From RBG-16-58-11 sp038042985 (GTDB lineage Bacteria; Pseudomonadota; Gammaproteobacteria; Burkholderiales; Thiobacteraceae): a DNA stretch of 64,000 bases. This document shows, in pieces, positions 1 to 8,654 of the stretch. The notes beneath the pieces were generated by a model. The model ran no database searches, was not told where the DNA came from, and was given only the letters and a program-made list of their open reading frames with translations. How positions within the stretch are numbered: the stretch's first letter is position 1; the number at the start of each line of letters is the position of its first letter. Made by a program: the position numbers and the translations under genes. The stretch spans positions 1 through 64,000 of the forward strand of contig JBBTCZ010000010.1 in NCBI GenBank assembly GCA_038042985.1, given 5' to 3'.

Positions 1-796
1 TGGTGTCGAGCGTGGCGAAGAGTTTGTTTTCGACCAGCACCTCGCTGCCGGTGAGTGCGCGCATCAGGGTGGACTTGCCCGCGTTCGTGTAGCCGACGAG
101 CGCCACGTTGGCGATGCCCTGGCGCCCTTGCCGCCGCGCGCGCTGCGTCTTGCGCTCGACGTCCATCGCGGCGATCTCCAACTGCAGTTCGGCGATGCGG
201 TCGCGGATCTTGCGTTTATCCAGCTCGGTGTGCGACTCGCCGACGCCGCGGCCGCCGGTGCCGCTGCGCTGCCGTCCTTGCGGCCCCGCAAGCTTCGCTG
301 CTTCGCGCAGGCGCGGCGCCATGTAGCCGAGGCGCGCGATTTCCACCTGGGCGCGCGCGGCGCGGGAGCTGGCATGACGTTGAAAGATTTCGAGGATGAC
401 CATGGTGCGATCCATCACCTCGCAGCCGACTTCATTTTCTAGATTGCGCGCCTGCGACGGCGATATTTCGTGATCGACGAAGACGGCATCGATCTCGCCT
501 GCCTTGGGGTCGGAGGCGGCGTGTAGCGTTCTTTCCGGCTCGGCGGGCTCGGCTTCCTTGTCCACGAAGGCGCGTATCTCCTCCCGCTTGCCGACGCCCA
601 GGTAGGCCGTCGAATCGAAGCTGGTGCGCTTCTGCGTGAAGGTGGCGGCGATCTCGTAGCCCAGTGTCTTGGCCAGATCGCGCAGCTCGGCCAACGATGA
701 CTCGAACTCGACGTCGCTCACGTTCGGCAGTTGCACGGCCGCCACGATGGCGGATTTTGGCTTTGCTTTGACTTCTTTGGGGACTTCTTTTCGCAT
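1..796 (-). CDS. hflX: HflX-type ribosome-associated GTPase (3' end missing)
   Basis: HflX proteins bind 50S ribosomal subunits and split stalled or stressed ribosomes in the cytoplasm. Translating the minus strand from the ATG at 796 gives 265 residues without a stop. The first half matches the HflX N-terminal domain (a VDHEISPSQARNLE segment, then DRTMVILEIF), followed by a basic helical linker. The GTPase P-loop GYTNAGKST lies near residues 230-238 and a switch-I region ending FATLDT is reached at the left edge. The remaining G domain lies outside the window. The linker reads GRGVGESHTELD where classical HflX usually has a GPGETQLE-type motif, so this may be a divergent paralogue. It is a single gene 113 bases downstream of lrgB. 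Confidence 0.85.
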   Translation of the reverse strand, partial: MRKEVPKEVKAKPKSAIVAAVQLPNVSDVEFESSLAELRDLAKTLGYEIAATFTQKRTSFDSTAYLGVGKREEIRAFVDKEAEPAEPERTLHAASDPKAGEIDAVFVDHEISPSQARNLENEVGCEVMDRTMVILEIFQRHASSRAARAQVEIARLGYMAPRLREAAKLAGPQGRQRSGTGGRGVGESHTELDKRKIRDRIAELQLEIAAMDVERKTQRARRQGRQGIANVALVGYTNAGKSTLMRALTGSEVLVENKLFATLDT

Positions 797-909
797 GCGG
801 GGATGGCTTCTCGGTGATGGGCTCTGGGATGGACGAAGCCGCATAGTATAGTGCCTGCTTACATCGAATGACCGCAAAAACCTGTTGGTTCAAGCTGTCG
901 ATACAGACC

Positions 910-1629
910 CTAGCCCATCCACCGCATCATCAGCGGCACGAGCAGCGCTGTCATCAAGCCATTCAAACCCATCGCCAACCCTGAAAACGCGCCCGCCATT
1001 TCACTGATCTGAAACGCACGCGCGGTGCCGATGCCGTGTGAAGTTAAGCCAATCGCAAAGCCTTTGATGCTGTCGTCGCGGCAGCGCACTTTGTCCAAGA
1101 GTAGCTTACCCGCCATTGCGCCGAGGATGCCGGTGAGCACGACGAAGACTGCGGTGAGCGAAGGCAGGCCGCCGATTTTTTCGGTGATGCCCATGGCGAT
1201 GGGCATGGTGGCGGATTTGGGGGCGAGCGAGAGCGCGACTTCACGCGTGCCGCCGAGCAGGCGCGCGATCCAGTAGGCGCTCAAGATCGCCGTGGTGGAG
1301 CCGATGACGAGTGCGGCCAGCAGCGGCAGCGCCATTTTTTTCACGCGATCAAAATGCAGGTAAAGCGGAATCGCCAGCGCCACGGTGGCCGGGCCGAGTA
1401 GAAAGTGTACAAATTGTGCACCGTCGAAATACGTGGTGTAAGGCGTACCGGTGAGATTTAACAGGATGACCAAGGCGGTCACCGCCAAGGCGACGGGATT
1501 GGCTAGTGGGTGAAAATTGAATCGCTGCGACACCCAGTTGGCCGCTTGATAGGCGATGAGCGTGACCGTGAGCCATAAGAGCGGGCTGGCGGCGAGATAG
1601 ACCCAGATGTGGGTGAGCTTGGTGGTCAC
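910..1629 (-). CDS. lrgB: LrgB/CidB-family inner membrane protein
   Basis: This 239-residue, very hydrophobic protein has about seven predicted membrane spans and fits the LrgB family in length. It carries the family-like stretches APKSATMPIAMG and GIGTARAFQ, the latter being the conserved GTARA motif near the C terminus. LrgA/LrgB pairs are described as holin/antiholin-like proteins that influence murein hydrolase activity, and homologues in plants and bacteria move glycolate or pyruvate. The start overlaps the lrgA stop by four bases (ATGA), so the two are translationally coupled. Given the glycerate and hydroxy-acid genes only 1 kb away, a small-acid transport role is an attractive but unproven alternative to the autolysis role. 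Confidence 0.85.
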   Translation of the reverse strand: MTTKLTHIWVYLAASPLLWLTVTLIAYQAANWVSQRFNFHPLANPVALAVTALVILLNLTGTPYTTYFDGAQFVHFLLGPATVALAIPLYLHFDRVKKMALPLLAALVIGSTTAILSAYWIARLLGGTREVALSLAPKSATMPIAMGITEKIGGLPSLTAVFVVLTGILGAMAGKLLLDKVRCRDDSIKGFAIGLTSHGIGTARAFQISEMAGAFSGLAMGLNGLMTALLVPLMMRWMG

Positions 1630-1982
1630 GCTGCGTTTTCTCGGTCTTTACGTCGGAGCAGGGCACGCAGTACGAGCGCGGTCACAATCAAGGTGAGCAT
1701 GGTGCTGACGATGAGGCTGGCGAGAATGGGCAGCCACTCTTGCGCCAGACGCGGGAGATAGAGCATCACCCCCACGCCGCCAGGAATGAACAAGATGGAA
1801 AGATGACTCAGGATATTGTTGGCGGTGCGCCGTATCTCATCCGGCGCGGAACCGCGCAGCACGAGTGCCGCGAGCAGCAGCGCCATGCCAATCACCGGCC
1901 CTGGCACGGGTAAAGATAAGGCCTGCGCCAGCACTTCACCGGCAAGTTGAAACAGCAGCAGAATGGTGATGGCGCCTAGCAT
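1626..1982 (-). CDS. lrgA: LrgA/CidA-family holin-like membrane protein
   Basis: The protein has 118 residues with four hydrophobic segments, the usual size and layout of the LrgA/CidA family. The N-terminal span is followed by PVPGPVIGMALL, the most conserved family motif. LrgA is the small partner of LrgB in the inner membrane. The gene is first in a two-gene unit and its TGA overlaps the lrgB start. The C-terminal end is basic (RALLRRKDR), consistent with a cytoplasmic tail. Confidence 0.85.
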   Translation of the reverse strand: MLGAITILLLFQLAGEVLAQALSLPVPGPVIGMALLLAALVLRGSAPDEIRRTANNILSHLSILFIPGGVGVMLYLPRLAQEWLPILASLIVSTMLTLIVTALVLRALLRRKDRENAA

Positions 1983-2039
1983 GCGGTCTCCTTCCGGTTT
2001 GCGTCTGACAATGGATGGGATTAGCTATCCCCACCCCAG

Positions 2040-2065
2040 CCCTCCCCTTGCATGCAAGGGGAGGG
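2040..2065. repeat. Perfect 26-base palindrome
   Basis: The sequence reads CCCTCCCCTTG followed by CATG and its exact mirror, so all 13 base pairs match. It lies just past the stop of the small gene at 2076-2333 and 57 bases upstream of the lrgA start. G-rich palindromes of this kind are commonly dispersed in proteobacterial genomes. It could also act as a terminator or an mRNA-stabilising hairpin, although no T tract follows it on either strand. Confidence 0.7.
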
Positions 2066-2075
2066 AGTACGACGA

Positions 2076-2333
2076 CTACTCAGGCTCGCGATACCGATCC
2101 GGCGTGAGCTTGACCCACTCGTTTTCTTTTAACACCACTTCGTATTGCGCCCAATTTGCGAATTCATTTTTTGCTAGGGTGGCGCTTTTGCGCCGGTCGG
2201 GGCCGGCGACGATTTTAAAGGTCACGCTGCCATCGCCATGCTCGCGCGTAACTTGGCGCACTGCCCAACGGTTGCCGTAGATGCCATTGCTGTAGCAAGC
2301 ACCGTATTTGATTGAAGATGCATCCATGTTCAC
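2076..2333 (-). CDS. Small protein of unknown function
   Basis: The open frame encodes 85 residues with no signal peptide or membrane span and a balanced, soluble composition rich in charged and aromatic residues (for example NRWAVRQVTREHGDG and KENEWVKLTPDRY). I do not recognise a family. The composition and the position between lrgA and the glycerate gene block make it a plausible real gene, but no partner can be deduced. The start could also be the second Met, two codons in (MDASSIKYG). Confidence 0.5.
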   Translation of the reverse strand: MNMDASSIKYGACYSNGIYGNRWAVRQVTREHGDGSVTFKIVAGPDRRKSATLAKNEFANWAQYEVVLKENEWVKLTPDRYREPE

Positions 2334-2704
2334 CTAGTTGCATTGTGACCGCTGCGGCAGTTCTGGACAAGATTGGCTACCGCTCAGTCAGATCAGCGAC
2401 GAGGCCTCAACAACGCTGTTGACGATTCGAACAAGGGGCGCACTATTAATTGTGAAAATATCATTATTTATCAATGATTTCTAATTTTAATTTGTGGTGG
2501 CATGGAGGTTGCATTAACACCAGCAAGATCAATCTACTGAAGCGAACCCATGCATCAATATCATCTGACGCAGCACATCACCCTCGCGATCAAGCGCTGC
2601 CATCAACCGCTCAAGTGGTTTGCCGGCAAGACTAACCGGCTCGCGCTGTATAGCCTGTGTCTGCTGGGGCTTGAATTCAATTTTTACGTGGCGCGTGATT
2701 GGCG
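2334..2704. other. Intergenic stretch with one doubtful small ORF
   Basis: This 371-base gap separates the small gene at 2076 from the 3' end of glycerate kinase. It is AT-rich around 2440-2500. A plus-strand frame of 61 residues (2550-2735, MHQYHLTQHITL...) runs into the end of the glycerate kinase gene on the opposite strand. It lacks a clear ribosome binding site and any recognisable domain, so I do not call it a gene. No RNA gene or terminator with a T tract was found. Confidence 0.4.
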
Positions 2705-3856
2705 CTACTCGGCTTTGGATTCATTCGAAGAGTAAGAACGCGATATCCAGTTTGCGACGGATTCACCCCGCTCGGTGAGCCGCCGTGCCGGGTCGCACAA
2801 CGCCTCCTCAAGCGTCACCTCCTCGCTGACCACACTGAAACATCCCAGGAATTTTTGTTCCAACAAGACGCGGCTCTCCGCCTCAATGACACCTGAGAGC
2901 AAGATCGCCGGCACCCGCGCCGCCTGTGCGTGATTCGCCGCCACTAGGGGTAATTTTCCATGCAGGGTTTGTGCGTCGGATTTACCTTCGCCGGTGATGA
3001 GCCAATCGGCGTCGCGCAGCCGTGCATCGAGTTGCATCCATTCGCACACCACTTCTGCCCCCGGGCGACGTTTAGCCCCCAGCAACATCAGCGCATAGCC
3101 CAGGCCACCTGCTGCGCCAGCGCCGGCTTGTTGCGACACGGCGCAACCCGCCCAGGCATCGCATAAGCGCGCGAGATGCGCGATGGCTGCATCGAACGCC
3201 GCCGCTTGCGCCGCTTGCACGCCCTTTTGCGGGCCGAATACCGCTGTCGCACCCGCCGGCCCACATAAGGGATGATCGACATCGGTCAGCACGGTGATAT
3301 CGCATGCGGCCAGCCGTGCATCAAGTACTGCGAAATCGATTCGATCTAAAACCATCAACCCATTCGGACTCGGCTCAATGGTATTGCCAGCAGCATCCAA
3401 TAGCCGCACGCCAAGCGCTACGAGCAAGCCCGCGCCGCCGTCATTGGTGCTGCTGCCGCCCAAGCCGATCAGGAAGCGCCGCACGCCCTGATCCAAACAC
3501 AGCCGCAACAGCTCGCCCAAACCCCGCGTCGTGCGCTCGGCAACGTCGATCCGCGCTTGGGCGAGGCTGACGACTTGCGCTGCCTCCAGCACCGCAGTCG
3601 TTTCATGCGCTTCCGTCAACAAACCATAGCTCGCTTCAATCAGATCGCCGTTCGCATCGCTCACCTGAGCTGTCTTGCGCTCGCCCTGGGTCGCGAACAA
3701 CAGCACATCCAGCGTTCCCTCGCCGCCATCGGCGAGCGGCAGGCATTGTGTGATCGCATCGGGCAAGGCACGCTGGATACCAGCTTCGATAGCGCGTGCG
3801 GCGGCTAAGGCGCTAAGCGTGCCTTTGAAAGAATCGGGGGCGATGAGGATTTTCAA
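2705..3856 (-). CDS. glxK: Glycerate 2-kinase
   Basis: The enzyme phosphorylates D-glycerate with ATP, giving 2-phosphoglycerate in this GarK/GlxK family. The 383-residue length is normal. The N terminus MKILIAPDSFKGT, the PLADGGEGT motif near residue 42, the LGGSSTNDGGAG loop and the GEGKSDAQTLHGK motif are all typical of the family. Its start overlaps the upstream dehydrogenase stop by four bases. It is the last gene of the organic-acid locus and would feed the product of the two upstream reductases into lower glycolysis. There is no frameshift or missing motif. Confidence 0.92.
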   Translation of the reverse strand: MKILIAPDSFKGTLSALAAARAIEAGIQRALPDAITQCLPLADGGEGTLDVLLFATQGERKTAQVSDANGDLIEASYGLLTEAHETTAVLEAAQVVSLAQARIDVAERTTRGLGELLRLCLDQGVRRFLIGLGGSSTNDGGAGLLVALGVRLLDAAGNTIEPSPNGLMVLDRIDFAVLDARLAACDITVLTDVDHPLCGPAGATAVFGPQKGVQAAQAAAFDAAIAHLARLCDAWAGCAVSQQAGAGAAGGLGYALMLLGAKRRPGAEVVCEWMQLDARLRDADWLITGEGKSDAQTLHGKLPLVAANHAQAARVPAILLSGVIEAESRVLLEQKFLGCFSVVSEEVTLEEALCDPARRLTERGESVANWISRSYSSNESKAE

Positions 3857-4803
3857 GCGACGACATTGCGCGGCTGGCCCGCGACAAACGCTTCGATGTT
3901 ATCTACCAGTTGATCGGCGAGGATCTGCATCGCTTGACGGCTGCCCCAGGCAACATGCGGCGTGAGAATAAAATTGGGCAGCTTGAGATCGAGCAAACGA
4001 TTGCCTTCGCGCGGCGGCTCCACCCCCAGCACGTCGAAGCCCGCGCCGGCGATGCGGCCTGAGACCAAGGCTGTTTCCAGCGCCGCCTCATCCACCAGAT
4101 TGCCGCGCGCAGTGTTGATCAAAATTGTGCTGCGTTTCATCATTTCAAATTCGCGCGTGGAAATCATGTGCCGCGTCGCATCATTCAACGGCGAATGCAG
4201 CGTGATGACATCACTCTCTGCGATCACGGTATCGTAATCGGTGTAGCCCACGCGCACCACGCTGGCGCCCTTGTGCTCAGCCACCAACACCCGCATGCCG
4301 AAGGCTTCGGCAAGCTTCTGCACCGCTTTGCCTAAGCCGCCATAGCCGACGATGCCGAGGGTGCTGCCGTAGAGATCGTTGATCGGCTGGGTAAACAAAC
4401 AAAATTGGTCGGCTTGCTGCCATAGTCCGTTTTCCACATCCTGACGCCACGCCAGCAGATTGCGGCGCAGCGCCAGCATCAGCATGAACACATGCTCTGG
4501 CAAGGTATGCACGGCGTAATTGCGGATATTCGACACCACGATGCCGTGCGCGCGGCAATAAGCGAGATCGATGTTGTCGGTGCCGGTGGCGGCGGCGGCG
4601 ATCATTTTAAGCTGCGGTGTTTGCGCCAAGGTCTCGCCTGAAAGCTTCACTTTGTTGGTAATCGCAATGGTTGCGTCTTTTAAATGCGCCAACACTTGCT
4701 CGGGCTTGGTCTGCTCGAAGTCTTGCCAGTGATGCGCAAAGCTGGGCGTGCGCATATTGGCGATCAGGCTTTTGCGGTCGAGAAATACGATGTGTTGGGT
4801 CAT
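3853..4803 (-). CDS. hprA: D-2-hydroxyacid dehydrogenase, probable hydroxypyruvate reductase/glycerate dehydrogenase
   Basis: This 316-residue enzyme belongs to the D-isomer-specific NAD-dependent 2-hydroxyacid dehydrogenases. The Rossmann motif GYGGLGKAV lies near residues 152-160. A substrate-binding Arg lies in NTARGN, an acidic residue in the following GVEPP region, and the catalytic His in LTPHVAWGS. Between glycerate kinase and tartronate semialdehyde reductase the most economical role is reduction of hydroxypyruvate to D-glycerate or the reverse. The family also includes 2-ketogluconate and glyoxylate reductases, so the exact substrate is inferred from context. Confidence 0.85.
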   Translation of the reverse strand: MTQHIVFLDRKSLIANMRTPSFAHHWQDFEQTKPEQVLAHLKDATIAITNKVKLSGETLAQTPQLKMIAAAATGTDNIDLAYCRAHGIVVSNIRNYAVHTLPEHVFMLMLALRRNLLAWRQDVENGLWQQADQFCLFTQPINDLYGSTLGIVGYGGLGKAVQKLAEAFGMRVLVAEHKGASVVRVGYTDYDTVIAESDVITLHSPLNDATRHMISTREFEMMKRSTILINTARGNLVDEAALETALVSGRIAGAGFDVLGVEPPREGNRLLDLKLPNFILTPHVAWGSRQAMQILADQLVDNIEAFVAGQPRNVVA

Positions 4804-4821
4804 AGGAAACCTTTTAAAACT

Positions 4822-5700
4822 TTAGCGCTCGACTCCAGAGATTCGCTCAACCACCTTCATTACCGCTGCCGAATCCAACTCAGCATCGCCTGTCCCCATC
4901 AGCGCGTTCATGTGCTGCATCACCAGCGCTGCGGCCGGGAGTGCTAAGCCCAGTTCTTTTGCGGTCTGCATCACGATGTTCAAGTCTTTCTGATGCAGTT
5001 TGGTCTTAAAGCCGGGCTGGTAGTTGTTGTCGAGCATGCGCTTGCCGTGCACTTCGAGAATGCGGCTGCCGGCGAAGCCGCCCATCAGCGCGTCGCGCAC
5101 CTTGCCTGCATCCACTCCATTTTTGCGCGCGAAGGTGAGTGCTTCGGCCACGGCTTCGATGGTAACTGCCACCACGATTTGGTTGCAGGCTTTAGCCACT
5201 TGCCCCGCGCCGTTGTCGCCCACCAATACGATATTTTTGCCCATGGCTTCGAACAACGGCTTCACGCGCTCGAATACATCGGGCTTACCACCGACCATGA
5301 TCGAGAGCGTGGCGTTGATCGCGCCAACATCGCCGCCGGAGACGGGTGCATCCAACATATCTACGCCGCGCGCCTTCAGATCTTCCGCAAAGCGCCGGGT
5401 CGCGGGGGGAGAGATGGTGCTCATATCCACCACCACCGAACCCGGCTTCGCGCCTTGCGCTACGCCGCCCGCGGCGAACAACACTTGTTCTACATCCTGC
5501 GTATCGGACACCATGATGAAGGTGACATCGGCTTGCGCTGCCGCATCGGCTGCGCTGGCGCAGGCTGTGCAGCCTGCTTGCGCCAGTGGCGTCATGGATT
5601 CGGGGCGTCGCCCATGCACGAATACAGTGTGTCCGGCTTTTTGCAGATTAAGCGCCATGGGGCGGCCCATGATGCCGAGTCCGATAAATGCGACGTTCAT
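4822..5700 (-). CDS. garR: 2-hydroxy-3-oxopropionate (tartronate semialdehyde) reductase
   Basis: The protein is a beta-hydroxyacid dehydrogenase that interconverts tartronate semialdehyde and D-glycerate with NAD(P)H. I chose the ATG at 5700, not an in-frame ATG at 5787, because the protein then begins MNVAFIGLGIMGRPMA, the standard N-terminal nucleotide-binding motif, and an AAGGAGAT-like site precedes it. The substrate motif DAPVSGGDVGA and the catalytic Lys in GQVAKACNQ are present. The length, 292 residues, is typical. The codons between 5701 and 5787 fall in a repeat element, not in conserved protein. 3-Hydroxyisobutyrate dehydrogenase is a close relative and remains possible given the mmsA-like gene upstream. 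Confidence 0.85.
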   Translation of the reverse strand: MNVAFIGLGIMGRPMALNLQKAGHTVFVHGRRPESMTPLAQAGCTACASAADAAAQADVTFIMVSDTQDVEQVLFAAGGVAQGAKPGSVVVDMSTISPPATRRFAEDLKARGVDMLDAPVSGGDVGAINATLSIMVGGKPDVFERVKPLFEAMGKNIVLVGDNGAGQVAKACNQIVVAVTIEAVAEALTFARKNGVDAGKVRDALMGGFAGSRILEVHGKRMLDNNYQPGFKTKLHQKDLNIVMQTAKELGLALPAAALVMQHMNALMGTGDAELDSAAVMKVVERISGVER

Positions 5701-5725
5701 GCTTATCTCCTTGATGGACAGCCAA

Positions 5726-5857
5726 ATGTAGGGTGGGTTAGCGTTTTTCGCGTAACCCACCAAGCGTTGCGCAGCAACACAACGCATTTTTTAATGAGTG
5801 CCTGACGGCACATCCGGTGGGTTACGGCACAAACTGCGTGCCTAACCCACCCTACAT
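5726..5857. repeat. MITE-like inverted-repeat element
   Basis: A 132-base element begins ATGTAGGGTGGGTTAG and ends with its exact 16-base reverse complement. Inside are further inverted segments (GGGTTA...TAACCC), so the element can fold into a long hairpin. It fills the gap between dctM and garR and its right end touches the dctM stop codon. Short terminal-inverted-repeat elements with GTGGGTTA cores are widespread non-autonomous elements. No transposase lies inside it. It would form a strong secondary structure in the polycistronic mRNA between two transport and catabolic genes. Confidence 0.8.
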
Positions 5858-8019
5858 TATTTATACAACACCGACGGCAACCACATGCCAATCGCGGGCC
5901 ACATATACAGCAACGCCATCGCCAGCACTTGGATCGCCATGAAGGGCATCATGCCGGCGAAGATTTGATTCAGCGTGACATGCGGCGGCGCGACGCCTTT
6001 TAAATAAAACGCCGCCATCGCCACCGGCGGCGAGAGGAAAGCGGTCTGCAAGTTGAGCGCTACCAGCAAGCCGAAGAACAATGGATCAATATTGAAATGC
6101 GCGAGCAGCGGGATGAAGATCGGCATGAAAATCACGATGATCTCGGTCCATTCCAGCGGCCAGCCCAGGATGAAGATAATGAACTGGGACAGCAGCAGGA
6201 ATTGCACCGGCGTCATGTTGAGCGAAAGCACCCATTGCTCGACGATATTCTGCCCGCCCAAGAGTGCGAAAGCGGCGGAAAAAATACTCGAGCCGACGAA
6301 CAGCCAGCACACCATGGCCGATGTTTTAGCGGTTAAAAAAGAGGATTCTCTGATCGTGGGCAGGAGGCCAACTTGCAGCACCGCTGCTACGCACCACACC
6401 CCGATCGCGCTCATGGATAACCATCCTATCCACGCTGGTGGACCCGCATGCAGCACTTCGGCCTTGAACAAGATGAACCACACCACCGACACGCCAAACA
6501 AAATCCAAAGCGGAATCCACAGCGGTAACACCTTGCGCTGCAACGCTTTAGTTTTACCGATGAAGTAATAGACCGCGGCCAGCACGAAGCCGCCGAATGA
6601 GCCAATCGCCGCCGCCTCGGTTGGCGTCGCCAAGCCGAACACGATAGTGCCGAGCACAGCGAGAATCATCACAGCGAGCGGGAAGAACGAAGTGAGCAGC
6701 ATTTTAAAAATTTCTAGCCGCGTGAAAGTGAACATGGCATACAGCAGCGCAAGCAATGCGCTACCCACGCTGAACACGATCCAGAATGTAGCCGGCGTGG
6801 GAAGGCGCTGCCAGTCGGTGCTGGGTGCTGGCTTTGATACCAGTTTGGCAGCGGGCGCAGCGGCAGGCGCGGGCTGAGGTGCAGCGTTCTGCGATTCTTT
6901 TACACCTTCTGCGGGCGGTTCTTGCAAACCTTCTGCGGGTGGCTCCTGTACACCCTCTGCCGGGGGTTCCTGCACGCCGTCGGCTTGCGCTTCACGCGCA
7001 ACCGGTGCGCTGGCTGATTGATCCATCAGCGTGCCCATTTCTTGCAACCCCGAGGTATCAGTCGCCAGATCTGGCTTGGTCAGCGAATGCCAGGTCAAAC
7101 CCATGATCACGGCAAACACAATGGCCGGCAGCAACGCGGTGCTTAATTCGCGTACGACTTTTCTGGTGGGGATAGTCGCATCGCGTTTGCTCGTGAGTGC
7201 GCGCAGTAAGGCAGGCATGGCGCGGTTGCCGAAAGTCGCGGCGATGGATGCACTATGCGCGGGCAAGGTAACTTGACGCTCGCTCTCAGGCAGCGGCGGC
7301 GCTAATTCCGGCTTCCACTTTGCCATCAGGATCACGTAGCCTACATAGAGTAGTGCGAGCATGAGGCCAGGGAAAAATGCGCCCGCGTACAGTTTCACTA
7401 CCGACACGCCAGCGGTGGCGCCATAGACGATGAGCATCACCGAAGGCGGAATGAGAATCCCCAGGCAACCACCTGCGGTAATCACGCCCGCCGTCAGCTT
7501 GACGTTGTAACCCGCACGCAGCATCGCGGGCAAAGCGAGCAGCCCCATCAGTGTCACCACCGCGCCGACGATGCCGGTAGCGGTGGCGAATATCGCGCAG
7601 GTGACGAGCGTGGCCACCGCGAGTGAGCCCGGTACGCGCGCCAACGCTAAGTGCAAGCTTTTGAATAGCTTCTCAATCAAGTTCGCGCGCTCGACCAAAT
7701 AGCCCATGAATACGAATAAGGGAATGGAGATCAACACGTCGTTGGTCATCACGCCGTAAGTGCGCTGCACCATCAGATCGAGGGTCTGTTGGATGGCGAT
7801 ATCCGGGTTGACGCTGCGATAGGCGAGCCAGGCGAAGATCATGCCCATGCCCATGAGCGTAAAGGCGGTGGGGAAGCCGAGCATGATCGTCACCACCACC
7901 AGCCCCAGCATCAAGAGACCCAGATGACCATTGGTCAAGTTGGTCCAGGGCATGAACACGGCCACGGCGATCAAAATAATCGCCATCAGCGCGAAGCCAA
8001 AACGGAGTTCTTTCTTCAC
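5857..8019 (-). CDS. dctM: TRAP transporter large permease subunit, enlarged form
   Basis: This is the ion-coupled transport subunit of a TRAP uptake system in the inner membrane. It has 720 residues, against roughly 430 for ordinary DctM. The N-terminal half contains DctM spans (GFPTAFTLMGMG, GCLGILIPPSVM) and the C-terminal half contains a second set (FGLATPTEAAAIG, FLSPPVAMAAFYLKG). Between them, about residues 335-400, lies a Pro/Ala/Glu-rich linker with three tandem copies of an eight-residue unit (QEPPAEG plus V or L), flanked by extra hydrophobic segments. Large permeases occur in the mannitol/chloroaromatic-type TRAP branch, but the repeat linker is unusual. It overlaps dctQ by four bases. 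Confidence 0.88.
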   Translation of the reverse strand: MKKELRFGFALMAIILIAVAVFMPWTNLTNGHLGLLMLGLVVVTIMLGFPTAFTLMGMGMIFAWLAYRSVNPDIAIQQTLDLMVQRTYGVMTNDVLISIPLFVFMGYLVERANLIEKLFKSLHLALARVPGSLAVATLVTCAIFATATGIVGAVVTLMGLLALPAMLRAGYNVKLTAGVITAGGCLGILIPPSVMLIVYGATAGVSVVKLYAGAFFPGLMLALLYVGYVILMAKWKPELAPPLPESERQVTLPAHSASIAATFGNRAMPALLRALTSKRDATIPTRKVVRELSTALLPAIVFAVIMGLTWHSLTKPDLATDTSGLQEMGTLMDQSASAPVAREAQADGVQEPPAEGVQEPPAEGLQEPPAEGVKESQNAAPQPAPAAAPAAKLVSKPAPSTDWQRLPTPATFWIVFSVGSALLALLYAMFTFTRLEIFKMLLTSFFPLAVMILAVLGTIVFGLATPTEAAAIGSFGGFVLAAVYYFIGKTKALQRKVLPLWIPLWILFGVSVVWFILFKAEVLHAGPPAWIGWLSMSAIGVWCVAAVLQVGLLPTIRESSFLTAKTSAMVCWLFVGSSIFSAAFALLGGQNIVEQWVLSLNMTPVQFLLLSQFIIFILGWPLEWTEIIVIFMPIFIPLLAHFNIDPLFFGLLVALNLQTAFLSPPVAMAAFYLKGVAPPHVTLNQIFAGMMPFMAIQVLAMALLYMWPAIGMWLPSVLYK
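6904..6975 (-). repeat. Three tandem 24-base repeats inside dctM
   Basis: Three consecutive 24-base units encode the repeated peptide QEPPAEG(V/L) in the linker of the permease. The units differ only at a few third-codon or transition positions, and a degenerate fourth copy follows toward 6990. The unit length is a multiple of three, so copy number can change without breaking the frame. This is a likely hypervariable minisatellite. Confidence 0.75.
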
Positions 8020-8636
8020 GATTTACCCCCCTGCTTCACGACATACTGATCGAGTTGGGCGATGTCTTCGTCCTTCACATTGACCATTTCCTTGAGTTTA
8101 TCCACGTCTACTTCTTCCACATCCTGTACGCGCGAAGGCCAAACACCGTCACGCAAGCAGATGACGCAGCGCGCGATTTCCACCAGGCCTTGCACCAGCA
8201 GAAAAAACGCCGCCAGCGGAATGATAAATTTAAAGGGGTAAAGCGGTAGCGGTTCGGGGCTGAAGGTTTGCTCGTGAATGGCCAGCGACTCGTTAGCGTA
8301 AGTCCAGCCCGCATAGGCCATGGCAAAAATGCCCGGCAAGAAAAAAACGATGTACAGCGTGAGATCAATTGTCGCTTGGGTGCGCGGTGCGAAAAAGCCA
8401 TACAGCACGTCGCCTCGGACATGCCCGCTAGTGGCCAGGGTGTACGCACCCGCCATCATGAACAGCACGCCGTAGAGCATGATCTGCGCATCGAGCACCC
8501 AAGCGTGCGGCGTATTCAGCAGGTAGCGCGAGAACACTTCCCATGAAATGAGCAACGTCAGGCCGACGATGCTCCAAGAAAAAAAATGGCCAGCGAAGCT
8601 GCTGACCCGATCGACGAAAAGCAGTATTTTTTGCAT
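8016..8636 (-). CDS. dctQ: TRAP transporter small permease subunit
   Basis: The 206-residue protein has four hydrophobic spans, starting at WSIVGLTLLISWEVFSRYLL, the pattern of DctQ subunits, and a hydrophilic C-terminal tail rich in acidic residues. DctQ pairs with DctM in the inner membrane to form the transport module served by the periplasmic DctP. Its stop overlaps the dctM start (ATGA-type overlap), so the pair is translationally coupled. It is 98 bases downstream of dctP, and a double palindrome fills that gap. Confidence 0.87.
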   Translation of the reverse strand: MQKILLFVDRVSSFAGHFFSWSIVGLTLLISWEVFSRYLLNTPHAWVLDAQIMLYGVLFMMAGAYTLATSGHVRGDVLYGFFAPRTQATIDLTLYIVFFLPGIFAMAYAGWTYANESLAIHEQTFSPEPLPLYPFKFIIPLAAFFLLVQGLVEIARCVICLRDGVWPSRVQDVEEVDVDKLKEMVNVKDEDIAQLDQYVVKQGGKS

Positions 8637-8654
8637 TTACGCATTCCTATGATG

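Noticed and set aside
2550..2735. A 61-codon plus-strand open frame
   Set aside because: It lacks a ribosome site and a known domain, and its 3' end overlaps glycerate kinase on the other strand.
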